64,000 bases of DNA from Hydractinia symbiolongicarpus (Eukaryota > Cnidaria > Hydrozoa > Anthoathecata > Hydractiniidae): positions 15,252,001 to 15,316,000 of the forward strand of contig NC_079884.1 in NCBI RefSeq assembly GCF_029227915.1, written 5' to 3'. The first letter of the stretch is position 1; each line of letters starts with the position of its first letter. The position numbers and the translations under genes were made by a program. Shown one piece after another: positions 63,761 through 64,000 of this stretch. The notes under the pieces were generated by a model. The model had not been told where the DNA came from and searched no databases. It was given only the letters and a program-made list of their open reading frames with translations.

Positions 63761-64000
63761 TCAATCAACTTGCAACGCTTTTACTTTCAGAGTAATTGGA
63801 CGGTCAGTCGAAATTGTAGCCACGATCGTTCGATTGTAATTTTCGTATCCTGGTTCGACAGAAAATTCGAAATTTCTCAATAGGTGAGCAATGGCAATTT
63901 GCATTTCTAGCATAGCAAAATTTTTACCAATACAGCTGTATGGCCCATACGAAAACACGAATGGTTCAACTGGTGTGGATTCATCTAAAAGTTGGAATGA
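63761..64000 (-). CDS. Cytochrome P450, last exon (partial)
   Basis: Open from the window edge to the TGA at 63,761-63,763. Contains FVFSYGPYSCIGKNFAMLEM, the heme-binding FxxGxxxCxG loop with its cysteine ligand, followed by the L helix (MQIAIAHLLRNFEFSVEP) and the usual C-terminal strand pair (ISTDRPITLKVKAL). P450s are membrane-bound monooxygenases of the endoplasmic reticulum. The rest of the gene lies to the right of the window; the subfamily cannot be told from this exon. Confidence 0.9.
   Translation of the reverse strand, partial: SFQLLDESTPVEPFVFSYGPYSCIGKNFAMLEMQIAIAHLLRNFEFSVEPGYENYNRTIVATISTDRPITLKVKALQVD

Overview
This window is eukaryotic and AT-rich, with intron-bearing host genes. 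It is most likely from a cnidarian, probably a medusozoan. That rests on family resemblance of the virus-like genes to those seen in cnidarian genomes and on the intron-rich host genes; no species is assigned.

Region 1 (1-11,952): the right-hand part of a decayed Polinton/Maverick (adintovirus-type) element, called Polinton 1 here. Its genes carry stops, frameshifts and a mutated integrase site. They are a minor-capsid-like gene, a conserved membrane protein, a coiled-coil membrane protein, a major capsid gene, small zinc-binding proteins, a DDE integrase, a KilA/MSV199-like gene and a packaging ATPase. The capsid gene is split by a pogo/Tigger-like TA-flanked element (3,377-6,781), which in turn is split by a well-preserved PIF/Harbinger transposon (3,473-6,331) with a MADF gene and a two-exon transposase. 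DNA polymerase and the left end lie off the window.

Region 2 (about 12,450-31,089): a head-to-tail array of short Helitron-like units (5' TCTATATAATAATA..., 3' hairpin then CTAG). One unit is interrupted by a nearly complete second Polinton of 15.2 kb (13,874-29,063), with ~250-bp inverted terminal repeats and a degenerate 6-bp target duplication. Polinton 2 encodes a protein-primed family B DNA polymerase, a DDE integrase, a major capsid candidate, a minor capsid candidate, a packaging ATPase and about ten small membrane or coiled-coil proteins. I saw no protease. Three genes have single-base frame breaks. The most unusual features are a near-identical copy of the upstream proline-rich ORF embedded in the polymerase palm, and palindromic hairpins at the 3' end of almost every transcription unit.

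Region 3 (31,090-64,000): host DNA. It holds a complete 11-exon SCaMC-type calcium-regulated mitochondrial carrier (minus strand, 484 aa), a 6-exon secreted protein of unknown family (minus strand, 297 aa), a 3-exon claudin/PMP22-like tetraspan protein (174 aa), a 5-exon CAP/GAPR-1-like protein (301 aa) and the last exon of a cytochrome P450. Between and within them are tRNA-derived SINEs, TA-flanked MITEs, a foldback element, a 50-bp satellite with higher-order structure and several microsatellites.
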